From the NCBI GenBank assembly GCA_036389135.1, contig DASVQP010000120.1, forward strand, positions 1 to 64,000: a stretch of 64,000 nt of DNA, written 5' to 3'. The notes beneath the pieces were generated by a model that saw nothing but the letters and a program-made list of their open reading frames with translations, did not search any database and was not told the DNA's origin. The translations under genes were made by a program, and so were the position numbers. The DNA is from Longimicrobium sp. GTDB lineage: Bacteria; Gemmatimonadota; Gemmatimonadetes; Longimicrobiales; Longimicrobiaceae. The stretch's first letter is position 1; the number at the start of each line of letters is the position of its first letter. Positions 15,667 to 24,494 of the stretch are shown here, piece by piece.

Positions 15667-16448
15667 GCGTCGCGGTCATCAAGCTGGGCGGCAACGAGGT
15701 GGACGACCGCGAGTGGCTGGCGCGGCTCGCCGATGCCGTCGCGGCGCGCGCGGGGCAGACGGTGCTGGTGCACGGCGGCGGCAAGGAGGTCACCGCCCTG
15801 CAGCGCGCCCTCGGCGCCGAGCCCGAGTGGCGCGACGGCCTGCGCGTGACCAGCGACGACGGGATGCGCGCCGTCGCCATGGTCCTCTCCGGGCTCGTCA
15901 ACAAGCGGATCGCCTCCGCGCTCCTGACGGCGGGCGTGGATGCGCTGGGGATCTCCGGCGAGGACGGCGCGCTGCTGGAGGCGGACGTGGCGCGCGGCGG
16001 GGCGATGGGGCGCATCGGCGAGGTGCGGCGGGTGCGGAGCGCGCTCCTCCACGGCCTCCTCGCGCAGGGATTGGTCCCCGTGGTGTCGCCGGTGTCGCGC
16101 GGGCCGGACGGGCGAGCCCTCAACGTCAACGCGGACGACGCGGCGGCGGCGGTGGCCGCGGCGATGGGGGCCGGCGAGCTCCTCTTCGTCTCCAACGTCC
16201 CCGGCGTGCTGGAGGATGGCGCGGTGGTCGGCGAGATCGGCGCGGACGAGGTGGAGGCGCTGATCGCGGACGGTACGGCGGCGGGGGGGATGGCCCCCAA
16301 GCTCCGCGCGGCCGCTCGGGCGGCGGCGGGCGGGGTGGGGCGGGTGAGGATCGGCGGGGTGGAGATGCTGGGCGACGAGGCCGCGGGGACCCGCGTGCAC
16401 GCCGTCCTGACGCAAGCGGGGGCGACCCCGGAAGGAGCGTGGAGATGA
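15663..16448 (+). CDS. argB: Acetylglutamate kinase
   Basis: 261 residues starting at a GTG that overlaps the argC stop. It phosphorylates N-acetylglutamate with ATP. The amino-acid-kinase fold is seen in VIKLGGNEVDD (phosphate-binding Lys and Gly-Gly), LVHGGGKEV (substrate loop), LNVNADDAAAAVA and the late GGMAPKLRAA lysine motif. The start residue is only a few residues before the kinase core, so the short N-terminus means no arginine-feedback helix is present, which suggests an arginine-insensitive type. No LysW carrier gene is present, so arginine rather than lysine synthesis is favoured. It overlaps argD by ATGA. Confidence 0.93.
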   Translation: MSVAVIKLGGNEVDDREWLARLADAVAARAGQTVLVHGGGKEVTALQRALGAEPEWRDGLRVTSDDGMRAVAMVLSGLVNKRIASALLTAGVDALGISGEDGALLEADVARGGAMGRIGEVRRVRSALLHGLLAQGLVPVVSPVSRGPDGRALNVNADDAAAAVAAAMGAGELLFVSNVPGVLEDGAVVGEIGADEVEALIADGTAAGGMAPKLRAAARAAAGGVGRVRIGGVEMLGDEAAGTRVHAVLTQAGATPEGAWR

Positions 16449-17629
16449 CCACAGCGGCGATGTCCACCGGCAGCAGCGCGCTCCTGGGCGTGTACCGTCC
16501 GGCGGGGCCCGTCTTCGTGTTCGGCGAGGGGTGCTGGCTCGTCTCCGAAGAGGGCGACCGGTTCCTGGACTTCACCAGCGGCATCGCGGTGAACGCCCTG
16601 GGCTACGGCGACCCCACCGTGGCCGACGCGATCCGCGCCGGGCTGGACAGCGGCGTGATCCACACCTCGAACCTCTTTCGCACGCGCCCCGCGGGGGAGC
16701 TGGCGGAGTGGCTGGTGGAGCACTCGTTCGCCGACCGCGTCTTCTTCTGCAACTCCGGCGCGGAGGCCAACGAGGGCGCCCTAAAGTTCGCGCGCCGCTG
16801 GGCCCGCGCCGAGGGCCACGAGGACCGCACCGACGTCATCGCCTTCCGCGGCTCCTTTCACGGGCGCACGATGGGCGCGCTCGCCGCGACCGACCGCCCC
16901 GCGTACCAGGCGCCCTTCCTCCCGTTGATGCCGGGGGTGCACTTCGCCTCGGTGGGCGATGTGGACGGCGTGAGGGCGCTGCTGGCCGGCGGGCGCGTGG
17001 CGGCGGTCATCATCGAGCCGGTGCAGGTGGAGGGCGGCGTCCTCCCGGTACCCCCCGACTTCCTCCGGGCGCTGCGCACGATGTGCTACGAGGCCGGCGC
17101 GCTTCTGGTCTTCGACGAGGTGCAGGTGGGGCTGGGCCGCACGGGTACGCTCTGGGCACACGAGCAGGCCGGCGTCACCCCCGACCTGATGACGCTCGCG
17201 AAGCCGCTGGCGGGCGGGCTGCCGATGGGCGCGGTGCTGTTGACCGAGCGGGTGGCGGCGGCGCTGCAGCCGGGGGACCACGGCACCACCTTTGGAGGCG
17301 GGCCGCTGGTGGCGAGCGCAGCCCTGGCCGCCTGCAAGAAGATCGGCGATCCGGAGTTCATGGCTGAAGTGAAGCGCAAGTCGCACGAGCTGGCGAACGG
17401 TCTGGGCGCGCTGGCGCTCAGCAACCGCAAGGTCCGCGATGTTCGCGGCGCCGGGATGGTGTGGGGCGTGGAAGTGGAGGGTGGGGCCGCCGACGTGGTG
17501 GCGCGCGCCCTGGAGGCCGGTCTGCTGCTCTGCACCGCGGGGACCAACGTGGTGCGCATCCTCCCGCCGCTGGTGGCCTCGGACGACGAGCTGCGGCGCG
17601 GGATCGACATCCTGGACGAGGTGCTGTGA
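16445..17629 (+). CDS. argD: Acetylornithine aminotransferase
   Basis: 394 residues, class III PLP aminotransferase. It converts N-acetylglutamate semialdehyde to N-acetylornithine using glutamate. Markers are LDFTSGIAVNALGY, FFCNSGAEANEGALKFAR (phosphate clamp), RGSFHGRTMGALA, VFDEVQVGLGRTG with Asp224, and the PLP Schiff-base Lys253 in TLAKPLAGGLPMGA. The ATG is inside the argB stop codon, and its own TGA overlaps the following gene by one base, giving a tightly coupled argCBD-acetyltransferase run. Confidence 0.94.
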   Translation: MTTAAMSTGSSALLGVYRPAGPVFVFGEGCWLVSEEGDRFLDFTSGIAVNALGYGDPTVADAIRAGLDSGVIHTSNLFRTRPAGELAEWLVEHSFADRVFFCNSGAEANEGALKFARRWARAEGHEDRTDVIAFRGSFHGRTMGALAATDRPAYQAPFLPLMPGVHFASVGDVDGVRALLAGGRVAAVIIEPVQVEGGVLPVPPDFLRALRTMCYEAGALLVFDEVQVGLGRTGTLWAHEQAGVTPDLMTLAKPLAGGLPMGAVLLTERVAAALQPGDHGTTFGGGPLVASAALAACKKIGDPEFMAEVKRKSHELANGLGALALSNRKVRDVRGAGMVWGVEVEGGAADVVARALEAGLLLCTAGTNVVRILPPLVASDDELRRGIDILDEVL

Positions 17630-18168
17630 TGAACAACGCAGTGCGCAGTGCCGAGTACCTGGTGCCCAACGGGTATGGCTCGGCCCCGGCATCCTCCGGT
17701 GAGCAGATCGTCGTGCGCCCCGCGCTCCTTCCGGACGTGGCGCAGATCGAGGTGCTGATCAACGGCTTCGCGGACAAGCAGCTGATGCTGCACAAGACGA
17801 CGGTGCAGCTCGCCCGCACCTTTCGCGAGTTCGTGGTGGCGCTGGACGGGTCCGGCAAGCTGCTGGGGTGCGCCGCCCTCCGCGTCTACACGCCGCAGCT
17901 CGCCGAGCTGGCCTCGCTGGCGGTCGACGAGTCCGCGCACGGCATGGGCGTGGGCCGCAAGCTGGTGGCCGCCGTCGAGGAAGAAGCAGCGCGCCACGGC
18001 ATCGGCACCGTCTTCGCCCTGACGCTGCAGGACGTCTTCTTCCACAAGCAGGGCTACCGCACGGTCCCCAAGGAGATGTTCCCCCTCAAGGTCTGGGCGG
18101 ACTGCCGCGGCTGCGCCAAGCTTGAGAAGTGCGATGAGATCGCGGTGGTGAAGGAACTTGAGTGCTAA
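17629..18168 (+). CDS. GNAT N-acetyltransferase, probable amino-acid (glutamate) N-acetyltransferase
   Basis: 179 residues. The GNAT fold covers about residues 25-150: VVRPALLPDVAQIEVLI, then LASLAVDESAHGMGVGRKLV (acetyl-CoA pyrophosphate loop) and VFALTLQDVFFHKQGYR. The C-terminus has cysteines in DCRGCAKLEKCDE, a pattern seen in short ArgA-type proteins. Its place after argD strongly suggests that it makes N-acetylglutamate, the pathway's first step. The last codons and the TAA stop (18166-18168) come from a heptad repeat that runs into the gene end. argE, argJ and argF are not in this window. Confidence 0.85.
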   Translation: MNNAVRSAEYLVPNGYGSAPASSGEQIVVRPALLPDVAQIEVLINGFADKQLMLHKTTVQLARTFREFVVALDGSGKLLGCAALRVYTPQLAELASLAVDESAHGMGVGRKLVAAVEEEAARHGIGTVFALTLQDVFFHKQGYRTVPKEMFPLKVWADCRGCAKLEKCDEIAVVKELEC

Positions 18169-18258
18169 GTGCTAAGTGCTAAGTGCTAAGTGCTAAGTGC
18201 TAAGTGCTAAGTGCTAAGTAACAGCTGTTCAGGACTTAGGACTTAGGACTTAGCACTT
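18161..18258. repeat. Heptad inverted repeat with eight perfect AGTGCTA units
   Basis: Eight exact tandem copies of AGTGCTA fill 18161-18216, followed by a short loop (about 18220-18231) and an inverted arm of GGACTTA/GGACTTAGCACTT units to 18258. This can form a long stem. It overlaps the end of the acetyltransferase gene and supplies its stop, and sits between it and argG. It may attenuate or stabilise the arg transcript; that is inference. Confidence 0.9.
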
Positions 18259-18321
18259 CCCAAACAAAGCCGGACGAGCGAGCCGAAAACTCGCGAGCTA
18301 CCCATACAGGAGACCGCCCCA

Positions 18322-19572
18322 ATGCCCAAGCAAACCATCGTCCTCGCCTACTCCGGCGGACTCGACACCTCCATCATCGTGCCCTGGCTGCGCGAGAACT
18401 ACGACGCCGAAGTGATCTGCGTGGCGGGCGACGTGGGGCAGGGGGACGAGCTGGAAGGCGTGCACGCCAAGGCAATCGCGTCCGGGGCGAAGGAGTGCTA
18501 CATCGAGGACCTGCGCGAGGAGTTCCTCACCGGCTTCGTGTGGCCGACGCTCCGCGCGGGGGCCATCTACAACCGCAAGTACCTCCTGGGCACCTCGATG
18601 GCGCGCCCCATCATCGCGCAGCGGCAGGTGGCGGTGGCGCAGAAGATCGGCGCGTCCGTCCTCTCGCACGGGTGCACGGGGAAGGGGAACGACCAGGTGC
18701 GCTTCGAGCTCACCTACGCCGCCCTCGCGCCGGAGATGAAGGTGATCGCCCCCTGGCGCGAGTGGGACATCCGCTCGCGTGAGGACGCGCTGGACTACGC
18801 GGCGCTGCACAACGTGGCGGTGACGGCCACGCGCGAGAAGATCTACTCCCGCGACCGCAACATCTGGCACGTGAGCCACGAGGGCGGCCCGCTGGAGGAC
18901 CCCAACTACGAGCCCACCGAGGACCTCTTCCTCCTCACGCGCTCGCCCGAGGACGCGCCCGCGAAGGCGGAGTACGTCACCATCACCTTCGAGGCCGGCG
19001 ACCCGGTGGCCGTCGACGGCGAGGCGCTCGCGCCGGTGGCGCTGCTGGAGCGGCTCAACGAGATCGGCGGGCTGCACGGGGTGGGCCGCATCGACCTGGT
19101 GGAGGACCGCCTGGTGGGGATGAAGAGCCGCGGCGTCTACGAGACCCCGGGCGGCACCCTGCTGTACGCCGCGCACTCGGAGCTGGAGCAGATGGTGCTG
19201 GACCGGCGCACGCTGGCGCTCAAGGACGCGCTCGCCCCGCGCTACGCGGACCTGGTGTACGAGGGCCGCTGGTGGACCACCGAGCGCGCGGCCATGGATG
19301 CGCTGGTGGACGTGACGCAGCAGCGCGTGACGGGCGACGTGCGCCTGAAGCTGTACCGGGGCACGCACACCATCGCGGGCCGCACCTCGCCCTACTCGCT
19401 GTACGACGAGCGCTTCGTCACCTTTGGCGAGGACGACGTCTACAACCAGGCGGACGCGGCGGGCTTCATCCGCCTCTACGGCCTCCCCATGCGCGTCGCC
19501 GCGCTGAAGGAGCAGGAGACGGCGGCGCCGCTCGGAATTACGCCGCTGACCGGAGAGCTGGCGGCGGACTGA
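18322..19572 (+). CDS. argG: Argininosuccinate synthase
   Basis: 416 residues. It joins citrulline and aspartate at the cost of ATP. The PP-loop ATP motif [17 protein letters not shown] lies at the N-terminus, and [34 protein letters not shown] (citrulline and aspartate binding) and [19 protein letters not shown] are all conserved. An AGGAGA ribosome site lies ten bases before the ATG. Heptad hairpins separate it from genes on both sides, so it may be expressed at a level different from argCBD. Confidence 0.96.
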   Translation: MPKQTIVLAYSGGLDTSIIVPWLRENYDAEVICVAGDVGQGDELEGVHAKAIASGAKECYIEDLREEFLTGFVWPTLRAGAIYNRKYLLGTSMARPIIAQRQVAVAQKIGASVLSHGCTGKGNDQVRFELTYAALAPEMKVIAPWREWDIRSREDALDYAALHNVAVTATREKIYSRDRNIWHVSHEGGPLEDPNYEPTEDLFLLTRSPEDAPAKAEYVTITFEAGDPVAVDGEALAPVALLERLNEIGGLHGVGRIDLVEDRLVGMKSRGVYETPGGTLLYAAHSELEQMVLDRRTLALKDALAPRYADLVYEGRWWTTERAAMDALVDVTQQRVTGDVRLKLYRGTHTIAGRTSPYSLYDERFVTFGEDDVYNQADAAGFIRLYGLPMRVAALKEQETAAPLGITPLTGELAAD

Positions 19573-19577
19573 ATGGG

Positions 19578-19655
19578 AAGTGCTAAGTCCTAAGTGCTAA
19601 GTGCTGGGTAACTCACTCAGCACTTCAGGACTTAGCACTTAGCACTTAGGACTTT
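19578..19655. repeat. Heptad inverted-repeat hairpin between argG and argH
   Basis: The left arm AAGTGCTAAGTCCTAAGTGC (extended to about 19608) and the right arm from about 19615 containing CACTTCAGGACTTAGCACTT are separated by a very short spacer. It is the same gene-less design as at 7020 and 18161. Confidence 0.85.
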
Positions 19656-19679
19656 ACACCCCAACCGGGGACCGAACCG

Positions 19680-21092
19680 ATGCCCGCATCCGCCACCCAT
19701 CCCGACCCCACGCCGAAGCCCAAGCTCTGGGGCGGCCGCTTCGCCGCGGAGCCGGCGCCCGAGATGGACCGGCTGAACCGCTCCCTTCCCGTGGACCTCC
19801 GCCTGTGGCGCGAGGACGTGGCGGGGAGCCAGGCGTGGGCGTCGGCCATCGCCGCGGCGGGGGTCATCACCCACGCGGAGTGGCTGCGGCTGCAGGCGGG
19901 GCTTGATGCCGTGGCCGCCCGCCTGGAGGGGTGGTCCGCCGACGACTGGCGCGCCGCGCACGACGAGGACGTGCACTCGCTCGTCGAGCGCCTCCTGTAC
20001 GAGGAGGCCGGCGACGTCGCCGGAAAGCTCCACACCGGACGCTCGCGCAACGACCAGGTCGCCACCGACTCGCGCCTCTGGGCGATGGGCGCGATTGCGC
20101 GGCTGGACGCGGCGGTGCGCGAGCTCCAGCGCGCCCTCCTGGAGCAGGCGGAGGCGCACCGCGCCACCGTGATGCCGTCGTACACGCACATGCAGCGCGC
20201 GCAGCCGGTCTCGGCGGCGCACTGGTTCCTATCGCACGCCTGGCCGCTGGCGCGCGACCGCGAGCGCCTGGGGCAGGCGCGCGACCGCGTGGCCGTCCTG
20301 CCGCTGGGGTCCGGCGCCATCGCCGGGTGCCCGTTCCCCGTGGATCGCGTGCTTCTCAAGGAAACGCTGGGCTTCCACGCCGTCTCCCCCAACTCCATCG
20401 ATGCGGTGGCGGACCGCGACTGGGTGGCGGAGCTGCTCTTCGTGGGTGCCACCGTCGGCATGCACCTGTCGCGGCTGGCCGAGGACCTGGTGGTCTTCGG
20501 GTCGCAGGAGTGGGGCTTCGTGCGCTTCTCCGACCGCTTCAGCACCGGCTCGTCGCTGATGCCGCAGAAGCGCAACCCGGACGCCATGGAGCTGGCCCGC
20601 GGCAAGGCGGGGCGCCTCATAGGCAACCTGACCGGGATCCTCACCGTGCTGAAGGGGCTCCCCTCCGGCTACAACAAGGACCTGCAGGAAGACAAGGAAG
20701 CGCTCTTCGACACCTTTGACACGCTTGAAGCCCTTCTCCCGGCCGTCGCGGGTACGGTGCGCACGCTGGAGCTGAACGCCGAGCGCTGCGCCGCCGCCGT
20801 CGATGCCGGCATGCTCGCCACCGACCTGGCGGATTTCCTGGTGCGCCGCGGGATGCCCTTTCGCGAGGCCCACGGCGCCGTCGGCCGCCTGGTGCGCACC
20901 GCGGAGGAGACGGGGTGCGCCGTGGACGAGCTGGACCGGGCGATCTTCCTGGAGGTGTCGCCGCACTTCGCGGACGCGGACTTCGCCCACCTCTTTTCCC
21001 CCGCCGCCTCGCTCGCAGCCCGCGCCGGCATCGGCGGCACCGCGCCGGATGCCGTGCGCGAGCAGATCGCGGCCCTTCGCGCTCAGCTCTGA
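19680..21092 (+). CDS. argH: Argininosuccinate lyase
   Basis: 470 residues. It splits argininosuccinate into arginine and fumarate, the last step of the pathway. Family features are KLWGGRFAAEP, the HDEDVHSLVERLL segment, LHTGRSRNDQVATD, SYTHMQRAQPVSAAHW with the acid/base His, and the fumarase/aspartase signature GSSLMPQKRNPDAMELARG. About ten extra residues precede the core. A perfect 14-base-pair terminator follows 21 bases after the stop. Confidence 0.96.
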   Translation: MPASATHPDPTPKPKLWGGRFAAEPAPEMDRLNRSLPVDLRLWREDVAGSQAWASAIAAAGVITHAEWLRLQAGLDAVAARLEGWSADDWRAAHDEDVHSLVERLLYEEAGDVAGKLHTGRSRNDQVATDSRLWAMGAIARLDAAVRELQRALLEQAEAHRATVMPSYTHMQRAQPVSAAHWFLSHAWPLARDRERLGQARDRVAVLPLGSGAIAGCPFPVDRVLLKETLGFHAVSPNSIDAVADRDWVAELLFVGATVGMHLSRLAEDLVVFGSQEWGFVRFSDRFSTGSSLMPQKRNPDAMELARGKAGRLIGNLTGILTVLKGLPSGYNKDLQEDKEALFDTFDTLEALLPAVAGTVRTLELNAERCAAAVDAGMLATDLADFLVRRGMPFREAHGAVGRLVRTAEETGCAVDELDRAIFLEVSPHFADADFAHLFSPAASLAARAGIGGTAPDAVREQIAALRAQL

Positions 21093-21113
21093 AGAAACGG
21101 CGAGATGAAGAAA

Positions 21114-21148
21114 GCGGGAGCCCCGGACCATCCGGGGCTCCCGCCTTT
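21114..21148. terminator. Strong bidirectional terminator (argH / di-heme cytochrome)
   Basis: GCGGGAGCCCCGGA (21114-21127) pairs perfectly with TCCGGGGCTCCCGC (21131-21144) around a three-base loop, followed by CTTTTG. It lies between convergent genes and should terminate argH. The opposite face has only AAG-rich DNA (CTTTCTTCATC), so it may also work in reverse. Confidence 0.85.
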
Positions 21149-21150
21149 TG

Positions 21151-23133
21151 TTACCCGCCGGCCTGCGTTCCGTGCAAGCTGGGACAGCTCACGGCGCCCT
21201 GCTGCGGCGCGGCGGCTCCGGTGAAGGAGCCGAGCGTCTTCAGGTACTCCAGCAGGGCGAGCCGCGCCTCCTCGGGAAGGTCGGTGCCGTACTCGTGGCC
21301 GGTGTTCGCGTTGCCCACCACCTTTGTGTCGAACGTGCTGGAGCCGGGCTGCGCCGTGGTGACGTACCCTACCTTGGCCGGGTCGTACTCGGCGTGGCCC
21401 ACGGGGAAGCTCCGGCTCCGCTGCGCCGCCGGCAGCAGCAGCTCGTACAGGCTGGGCACGGAGCCGTTGTGGAGGAATGGCGCCGTCGCCCATATGCCGC
21501 GCAGCGGGCGGGTTCCGTACATCCGGGTGGTGCGCCACACCACCTCGCTGTCCGGAATCCCGTTCATCACTGCCTGCTGCGACGCGGGCACTTTGAACGT
21601 CCGGTACGCCTGCGTCTTGAGGGCGTGCAGTACGGGGGCGACGGAGTCCGTGAACCTCCCGTTGCCGAGCGGGGCGGCGAAGTTGACCGCGCGCATGGAA
21701 TCGGTGCCGACCACCGCGATCGGATAGCACGGGTCGCCGGCCGGCTTCTCCGCGTGGCACCCGGCGCAGCGCTGGCCGAACAGACCCGCGCCCTGGCTCG
21801 CTTTCGCCGGGTCGATCGGGGGAAAGGCGGACGGCCAGCGCGGCTCCGGAAGGAGGCGCGCCAGCACTTCCAGGCGGTGGATGTGGACCGGATTCAGCGT
21901 GGAGCGCATCGAGCGCTTGTCGTACACGGCCCCCACGCCCAGCGCCTGCCCCAGGTTGCGCTCCATCACGGAGTTGGTGTTGGCGTCCCAGTGCAGCCAG
22001 GCCTGCTGCCCGAATCCCCACAGGTGCGGGTAGCTGACGGGTGCGTTCGTCGGCACGGCCTTCTGGGGATAAATCCGGTTGCGCGCCACGCCGAACGCGT
22101 CCACCCGCCCCGGGCCGTCCGGCGGTCCCGATCCGCCCTTTTCGCCGCTGAGCCCGGTGATGGTGGCCACACGGTCGCGAAGCAGCCGCGCGATGATGAT
22201 CACCTCTCCCAGTGATCCCGAAAGCGCCGTGCTGGCCGGCGGCGCCAGCTTCCGCAGCGCCTCGGTCTCGAGGGCATCCAGCGACTCCCTGAAGCGCGAC
22301 TCCGCCCTGCTCCCTTCCTCCTGCGAATACCGGGCGCGGAGCTGCTGGTGAGCGGGGTGGGTGCTGTCGAACGGGACCTTTTCGAGATCGACCGCCGGAA
22401 AGCGGGTCGAATCGGCGCGAAGCTCCTCCCCCAACGCCGCCAGGAGGGCCTCGTCGTGCGGCGCGACGGTGTCGTCCGCGAGCGAACGGAGCCCCTCGGC
22501 GGCCGCCGGGTCGCGGCTCTTCGGCAGGCGGAGCGGCTCTGGACCTCCGTTCGGTGGGGGCAGCGCCTTCAGGTCCCGAACGAAGCGTATGAGCGCTTTC
22601 GGATGGCGGATGGTATACCGGATGTTCCCGGCGAGCGCCGCCTTGAACCCATCCGCGTCGAATCGGCTCGGGCCTCCGTCGATGCGGATGCGCTTCCCCT
22701 GGTACGTGACCTCGTTCACGTGGCACGCGGCGCAGTTGAAGCCGAGCATCTGCACCCCGAGAAAGCGCGTGTCCACCGTTGGTCCCGCGGTGACGCCGAC
22801 CGGAAGACGGTACGCGTTCTCGGGATCGGCGATCAGGCCGAACCGTTCCGGGTTCTCCAGGAACGGCCGTCCCGTGCTCGAATCGCGGAGGGCCCTGACC
22901 CAGTCCAGCGGAATCACCTCGCTTCCTTCCGTCAGGTGATAGAACGCCTCTCGCTCCTGCGCCGTCAGCGGGCGCGGCTCCGTCGAGCTGGGGATGTCCT
23001 TTGTGCCCACGTCCGGTTGCTGGCCTTTAGGCTCGCAGCCGGCCAGCAGCGCCACGATGCCCGCTCCAGCCACGGGTAACCAGTAGGATTTCGGCACCAT
23101 GACGCGACTCCCGGTCCGGGTTTGAGAGGCCAT
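21151..23133 (-). CDS. Di-heme c-type cytochrome lipoprotein, cytochrome-c-peroxidase/RoxA-like
   Basis: 660 residues from the ATG at 23133, selected by the upstream AGGAGGT ribosome site. A lipoprotein signal (AGAGIVALLAGC, lipobox Cys about residue 33) predicts anchoring outside the inner membrane. Two haem-binding CxxCH motifs are present, NCAACH in the first third and RCAGCH in the second half. A GFGQQAWLHWDANTNS segment resembles the active-site region of rubber oxygenase RoxA and its relatives. These belong to the di-haem peroxidase/MauG superfamily. The substrate is unknown, and peroxide reduction or oxygenation of an external organic compound are the alternatives. It is a single gene facing argH. 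Confidence 0.8.
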   Translation of the reverse strand: MASQTRTGSRVMVPKSYWLPVAGAGIVALLAGCEPKGQQPDVGTKDIPSSTEPRPLTAQEREAFYHLTEGSEVIPLDWVRALRDSSTGRPFLENPERFGLIADPENAYRLPVGVTAGPTVDTRFLGVQMLGFNCAACHVNEVTYQGKRIRIDGGPSRFDADGFKAALAGNIRYTIRHPKALIRFVRDLKALPPPNGGPEPLRLPKSRDPAAAEGLRSLADDTVAPHDEALLAALGEELRADSTRFPAVDLEKVPFDSTHPAHQQLRARYSQEEGSRAESRFRESLDALETEALRKLAPPASTALSGSLGEVIIIARLLRDRVATITGLSGEKGGSGPPDGPGRVDAFGVARNRIYPQKAVPTNAPVSYPHLWGFGQQAWLHWDANTNSVMERNLGQALGVGAVYDKRSMRSTLNPVHIHRLEVLARLLPEPRWPSAFPPIDPAKASQGAGLFGQRCAGCHAEKPAGDPCYPIAVVGTDSMRAVNFAAPLGNGRFTDSVAPVLHALKTQAYRTFKVPASQQAVMNGIPDSEVVWRTTRMYGTRPLRGIWATAPFLHNGSVPSLYELLLPAAQRSRSFPVGHAEYDPAKVGYVTTAQPGSSTFDTKVVGNANTGHEYGTDLPEEARLALLEYLKTLGSFTGAAAPQQGAVSCPSLHGTQAGG

Positions 23134-23429
23134 TCGCTCGTGACCTCCTGTTGCATGTGGCGCTCTAAAAGACGCGTATGGTGCGCACATTGAATCGGGT
23201 ACAGCCCGAACGCAAGCATTCTGTTCCGCCACGCCTCCCCGATATGTGTCCCCAACGGGAACGGATGGCGGGCGATCGCGCACGGTTTCGCTGGTGAAGT
23301 GTCTCGTGGGGATGAGGATGCGAAGGTGCGCGCGCCTGCGGGTCCATCTCGCGTCGGCGGTTGGGCGCGCGTGAGATTTGCACCGTCCGCGCGTCTCGAA
23401 CTTCGCCGCACCGCAACCAAGCCGCATCC

Positions 23430-24431
23430 ATGACGAACCCCCGCGCCATCCTCCCGGACCCGCGCCTCACGGCCCGGATCTTACGGACCGCGCCGCTCCT
23501 GTACACGGAGGGGGCGGACCCCGAACTGGACCGGCCGGCCCACGTGCGCGCGGGCTCGGGGATCGCGTGGGTGGGCGAGCGGCTGGCGGTGGTGCAGGAC
23601 GATGCCGCCTTTCTCGCGCTCGTAGATCCCGCCACCGTAGAGGTGCGGGCGATCGCTCTGGAGGCGGCGGAGGGCGGGGTGCGCCAGTTCGACGACCAGC
23701 GCGGCAACAAGCACCTCAAGGCGGACCTGGAGGCGTGCGTCACCGTGCCCCACGACGGCGCCGAGGTGCTCCTCGCCTTCGGCTCCGGCTCCACTTCGAA
23801 GCGCGAGCGCGTGCTTGTGGCACGCCGCCTGGACACCGCCGAGCCCGCGGTGGAGATGGTGGATGCTTCGTCGCTCTATGCCCTGCTTCGCGGCGAGCGC
23901 CGCTTCAGCGGGAGCGAGATGAACATCGAGGGGGCGGCGCTGGTCGGGAGCGTGGTGCGCCTCTTCAACCGCGGCAACGGCGCCGCGCGCGATGGGCTCC
24001 TGCCGGTCGATGCATCGTGCGACCTCCCGCTGGCCGCGCTCCTCGCGTACCTGGGTGACCCGTCCGGCCCGCCGCCCGTCCCGGTCAACGTCGTCCAGCA
24101 CCACCTCGACGCGATCGACACTCTCCGATTGGGCTTCACCGACGCGACGGCGCGCGGCGGCACCGTGTACTTCAGCGCCGCCGCGGAGGATTCACCCGAT
24201 GCGACCCGCGACGGCCGCGTGGCCGGCTCGGTGCTCGGTGTTCTGGACGGAGAGGGGGGCCGCTGGACGCTGCTCGTGGACGCCGCGGGCGCGCCCTTTG
24301 ACGGCAAGGTGGAGGGAATCGCCTTCTGGCGCGACCACTCCCACCGCCTCTGGGCCGTCGTCGACGCCGACGATCCCCAGCGGCCATCGGAGCTCTGTGA
24401 GATCGAGCTGATCGGCGATTGGCCGGCGTAA
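23430..24431 (+). CDS. Conserved hypothetical protein (beta-propeller-like, DUF6929 type)
   Basis: 333 residues from ATG 23430; the region before it is less codon-biased. No signal peptide. Repeating strand patterns such as GSGIAWVGERLAVVQDDAAFLALVD, GGVRQFDDQRGNKHLKADLEAC and GSEMNIEGAALVGSVVRLFNRGN suggest a beta-propeller with a conserved N-I-E-G and K-x-D-L-E-A core. I believe proteins of this type are annotated DUF6929, but cannot verify that here. It is divergently placed from the cytochrome gene, with about 300 bases between the two start codons, mostly unremarkable. Role unknown. Confidence 0.7.
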   Translation: MTNPRAILPDPRLTARILRTAPLLYTEGADPELDRPAHVRAGSGIAWVGERLAVVQDDAAFLALVDPATVEVRAIALEAAEGGVRQFDDQRGNKHLKADLEACVTVPHDGAEVLLAFGSGSTSKRERVLVARRLDTAEPAVEMVDASSLYALLRGERRFSGSEMNIEGAALVGSVVRLFNRGNGAARDGLLPVDASCDLPLAALLAYLGDPSGPPPVPVNVVQHHLDAIDTLRLGFTDATARGGTVYFSAAAEDSPDATRDGRVAGSVLGVLDGEGGRWTLLVDAAGAPFDGKVEGIAFWRDHSHRLWAVVDADDPQRPSELCEIELIGDWPA

Positions 24432-24437
24432 AAAGCA

Positions 24438-24459
24438 GAGGCCACCCGAAGGCGGCCTC
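24438..24459 (-). terminator. Terminator of the PIN toxin operon 1
   Basis: Read on the minus strand: GAGGCC, an inner CC/GG pair around TTCG, GGCCTC, then TGCTTTTT. A stable tetraloop hairpin with a T-tract, 35 bases beyond the stop of the PIN toxin gene and just past the end of the convergent gene. Confidence 0.75.
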
Positions 24460-24494
24460 GCGCCCGGTCGCCGAAGCAAGCCGGGGGGGTGGGA

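Noticed and set aside
18161-18258. CRISPR array
   Set aside because: Units are only seven bases, directly adjacent with no spacers, and there are no cas genes.
21083-22726. 547-codon open frame in another frame of the di-haem cytochrome gene
   Set aside because: Lies within the cytochrome's coding region; lacks the CxxCH motifs and is Arg/Gly-rich as expected of a shadow frame.
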